The translations under genes and the position numbers were made by a program. From Chlorobiota bacterium (GTDB lineage: Bacteria > Bacteroidota > Bacteroidia > Bacteroidales > JAADJA01), in NCBI GenBank assembly GCA_030592565.1, contig JAUVIX010000139.1, positions 1-8,913 on the forward strand: a stretch of DNA of 8,913 nt, in the 5' to 3' direction. Within the stretch, counting starts at the first letter, position 1, and the number at the start of each line of letters is the position of its first letter. Below, one piece after another: positions 8,401-8,913 of the stretch. Below the pieces are notes generated by a model. That model saw only the letters and a program-made list of their open reading frames with translations. It was not told the DNA's origin and did no database searches.

Positions 8401-8709
8401 ATCATAATCAGGTTTATAAAAATCCTTCGGGCGGTCATCAGGCTTTTGCGCCCAGTTAAATTTCCACTTTCCATTCAGAATTTTGATAAAAGGAGATTCA
8501 GACTTTTCATTTTTTAGAGCATCCTCAATAGCATCAAAAGGGTAAAAAGACGAACGGGGAGTCGCAGTATTAACCCTATGAAATTGAGGATTCTCCAAAT
8601 AGTATTGTAGTTCGTCAGAATTTTGAGAATACGAGATGCCAGGAATAAATAAACAAAAAGAAAGCAGAATTAGTGATATCTGCCAGGTTAAGCCATAAAT
8701 ATTCTTCAT
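5458..8709 (-). CDS. lacZ: Exported GH2 beta-galactosidase (LacZ type, large form)
   Basis: It hydrolyses terminal beta-galactosides with retention. The 1083 aa are close to E. coli LacZ (1024) plus a signal peptide (about 1-29, LILLSFCLFIPGISYSQ), so it acts in the periplasm or at the surface. In order: sugar-binding jelly roll (about 40-250), Ig-like domain (about 252-368), TIM barrel (about 370-650), second Ig-like domain (about 660-770) and the beta-galactosidase small-chain domain (about 795-1070). LacZ hallmarks seen are RWSDGSYLEDQDYW with D219, NRHEH with H390, SHYPN with H424, DEANIEAHG with E449 and H451 as Mg ligands, GNETG with acid/base E497, LCEYAHAMGNS with nucleophile E560, FIWDWVDQ, FCANGL with F626 and N629, and GGDNSW with W1044 (E. 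coli W999). The small-chain domain favours galactosidase over GH2 beta-mannosidase or glucuronidase. It is the first gene of the operon with GH38. Its ATG at 8709 is followed at once by the signal peptide; the leader is A-rich without a Shine-Dalgarno sequence. No frameshift or missing catalytic residue is seen. Confidence 0.95.
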   Translation of the reverse strand: MKNIYGLTWQISLILLSFCLFIPGISYSQNSDELQYYLENPQFHRVNTATPRSSFYPFDAIEDALKNEKSESPFIKILNGKWKFNWAQKPDDRPKDFYKPDYDVSAWDEIDVPSNWELKGYGVPIYTDVDYPFPSNPPHIPYDYNPVGSYKTVFEIPDSWDNGDIFIHLGGVRSAYYLWINGNLIGYSQGSKTPSEFEITNLVEKGNNTLALEVYRWSDGSYLEDQDYWKISGIERDVFLYSTPKVAIKDFFVNAGLDDYYSNGIFKLDVKLENNSKYEALNYKINFDLFETGGNESKSRPAKRVLHNSYRINFLAGEQRNITFNDVVPSIKKWSAESPALYNLVIYLLDVDDKIVEAVSAKIGFRTIEIEGSQLLVNGVSVTIRGVNRHEHDILNGRVITKELMVEDIELMKKFNINAVRCSHYPNGPEWYELCDEYGLYIIDEANIEAHGSDPYNPEKTLADKPEWNLAFIERTKAMIERDKNHPCIIIWSLGNETGYGQNFRDTYNLIKKRDPTRPVQSEDAGLKGLSDIYCPMYKKIDFIEDYAKSDETKPLILCEYAHAMGNSVGNLQDYWSVINNYPKLQGGFIWDWVDQTFLKIDDKGEEYWAYGGDMGYSGISNDSNFCANGLVAADRSLHPHIWEVKKVYQPVRFRFINMDSGLVQIINSYDFTNLNELAFQWEIMTDGRIIHSGEISMINLKPHDTLFLNLNLPEFGKKWGSQYFLMVKAFSNRESNLISIGHLVAWEQAQWPETTVMTGTRTHPVVKNRIFKDISDLPELKTIWNGSELLIKGKDFEIIFDSLSGIMKSYKYGGKELLLRGMQPNFWRPPTDNDLGNGMPDRCAIWKDVQYILRKKRAVVMHSQRNVKFVTEFQHISSGMMISVGYLVFRNGAIKVSLNLWGDTRDLPELPRFGMQILLPGEFDSISWFGRGPHESYWDRKTGAAIGLYKGTAWEQYHKYVRPQENGNKADVRWFAVYNDSGTGLMAVGDSVISTEVYNYYQYDLDHPGEKAPQRHCNDIKKRNLVTWNIDYQQMGVGGDNSWGARTHTKYSLPARNYFFEFTLIPFSNNTEQPIKLSKYVF

Positions 8710-8732
8710 ACTTTATTATGATCTTTTACGGC

Positions 8733-8740
8733 CAAAGATA
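8733..8740 (-). promoter_or_regulatory. Candidate -7 promoter box (TATCTTTG) for the GH2-GH38 operon
   Basis: Read on the minus strand, 8740-8733 is TATCTTTG, matching the Bacteroidota sigma-ABfr -7 consensus TAnnTTTG. It would start transcription about 15-20 nt before the GH2 ATG. The upstream -33 box is poor: TTATG (8761-8757) is only loosely like TTTG, which suggests a promoter needing an activator. Its first three bases are shared with the right arm of the 12-bp inverted repeat. Confidence 0.4.
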
Positions 8741-8796
8741 AAGCAATTATTTTTTACATAAGTTCTCTATTATAAAAAAGTGCCTAATTGCTTTAT
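8738..8796. promoter_or_regulatory. Perfect 12-bp inverted repeat in the operon control region
   Basis: ATAAAGCAATTA (8738-8749) and TAATTGCTTTAT (8785-8796) are exact complements, 35 bp apart and 47 bp centre to centre. One arm touches the candidate -7 box and the other lies about 45-55 bp further upstream. This fits a two-site operator for a dimeric or looping regulator; an mRNA stem is possible only if transcription starts upstream of 8796. The regulator is not in the window. Confidence 0.45.
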
Positions 8797-8830
8797 TTTG
8801 CCTCAGATTATTATCAAGAGAGGTTTTTAC

Positions 8831-8866
8831 AAAAAAAAAGCAGACAGGTTAACCACTCCTGTCTGC
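8831..8866 (-). terminator. Intrinsic terminator of an upstream minus-strand gene outside the window
   Basis: On the minus strand GCAGACAGG (8866-8858), a 9-nt loop and CCTGTCTGC (8848-8840) form a perfect 9-bp stem followed directly by nine T residues (8839-8831). This is a textbook Rho-independent terminator. The plus strand has no T-tract after the stem, so it works leftwards only. It ends a gene lying beyond the right edge and insulates the GH2-GH38 operon from it. Confidence 0.88.
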
Positions 8867-8913
8867 AATTAAGTAAGGTGACTAAAAAGAAAAGAATAAA
8901 CCTAATTATTAAC
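8867..8913. other. 3' flank of an unseen upstream gene
   Basis: These bases lie between the right window edge and the terminator. On the minus strand two frames meet stop codons within the first 12 bases, and the third stays open through the terminator without recognisable protein. No coding sequence can be called; the preceding gene probably ends at or just beyond the edge. Confidence 0.4.

Overview
The window looks like a piece of a Bacteroidota chromosome. The evidence is AT-rich DNA, A/T-rich gene starts without Shine-Dalgarno motifs, a TAnnTTTG-type promoter candidate, exported glycosidases with Bacteroidota-style signal peptides ending in ...SQAQ or ...SYSQ, and intergenic hairpin repeats of the CGTCATTGCGA type. 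No 16S or marker gene is present, so the genus cannot be named. All three genes supported here are on the minus strand.

Right to left (the direction of transcription). At 8831-8866 a strong intrinsic terminator closes an unseen minus-strand gene beyond the right edge. A short control region (8710-8830) follows, with a TAnnTTTG-like -7 box next to a perfect 12-bp inverted repeat. It leads into an exported LacZ-type GH2 beta-galactosidase (8709-5458, 1083 aa, all key catalytic residues present). The GH2 stop overlaps the start of an exported GH38-family alpha-mannosidase-like enzyme by 11 bp (5468-2178, 1096 aa after correcting the start). The two form a two-gene glycoside-degradation operon. 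It probably trims galactose- and mannose-containing glycans in the periplasm or at the cell surface. No SusC/SusD transporter, sulfatase or regulator gene is visible.

Left of the operon is a gene-free stretch of about 950 bp (1229-2177). Its right two thirds (about 1530-2160) is a patchwork of palindromic repeats: a 143-bp CGTCATTGCGA...TCGCAATGACG hairpin element with three further half-copies, a TCCCCTCT/AGAGGGGA stem, and a 114-bp composite of three hairpins that share a GGATT...AATCC core, just after the GH38 stop. Its left third is very AT-rich and holds two abutting perfect palindromes (1284-1312).

From 1228 to the left edge runs an incomplete gene for an exported protein made almost wholly of seven roughly 56-residue FG-GAP-like repeats, predicted to form a beta-propeller. 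It is open to the window edge (409 aa seen). No sign of a defence system, CRISPR array, transposase or RNA gene was found. The most unexplained material is in the non-coding DNA, not in the genes.
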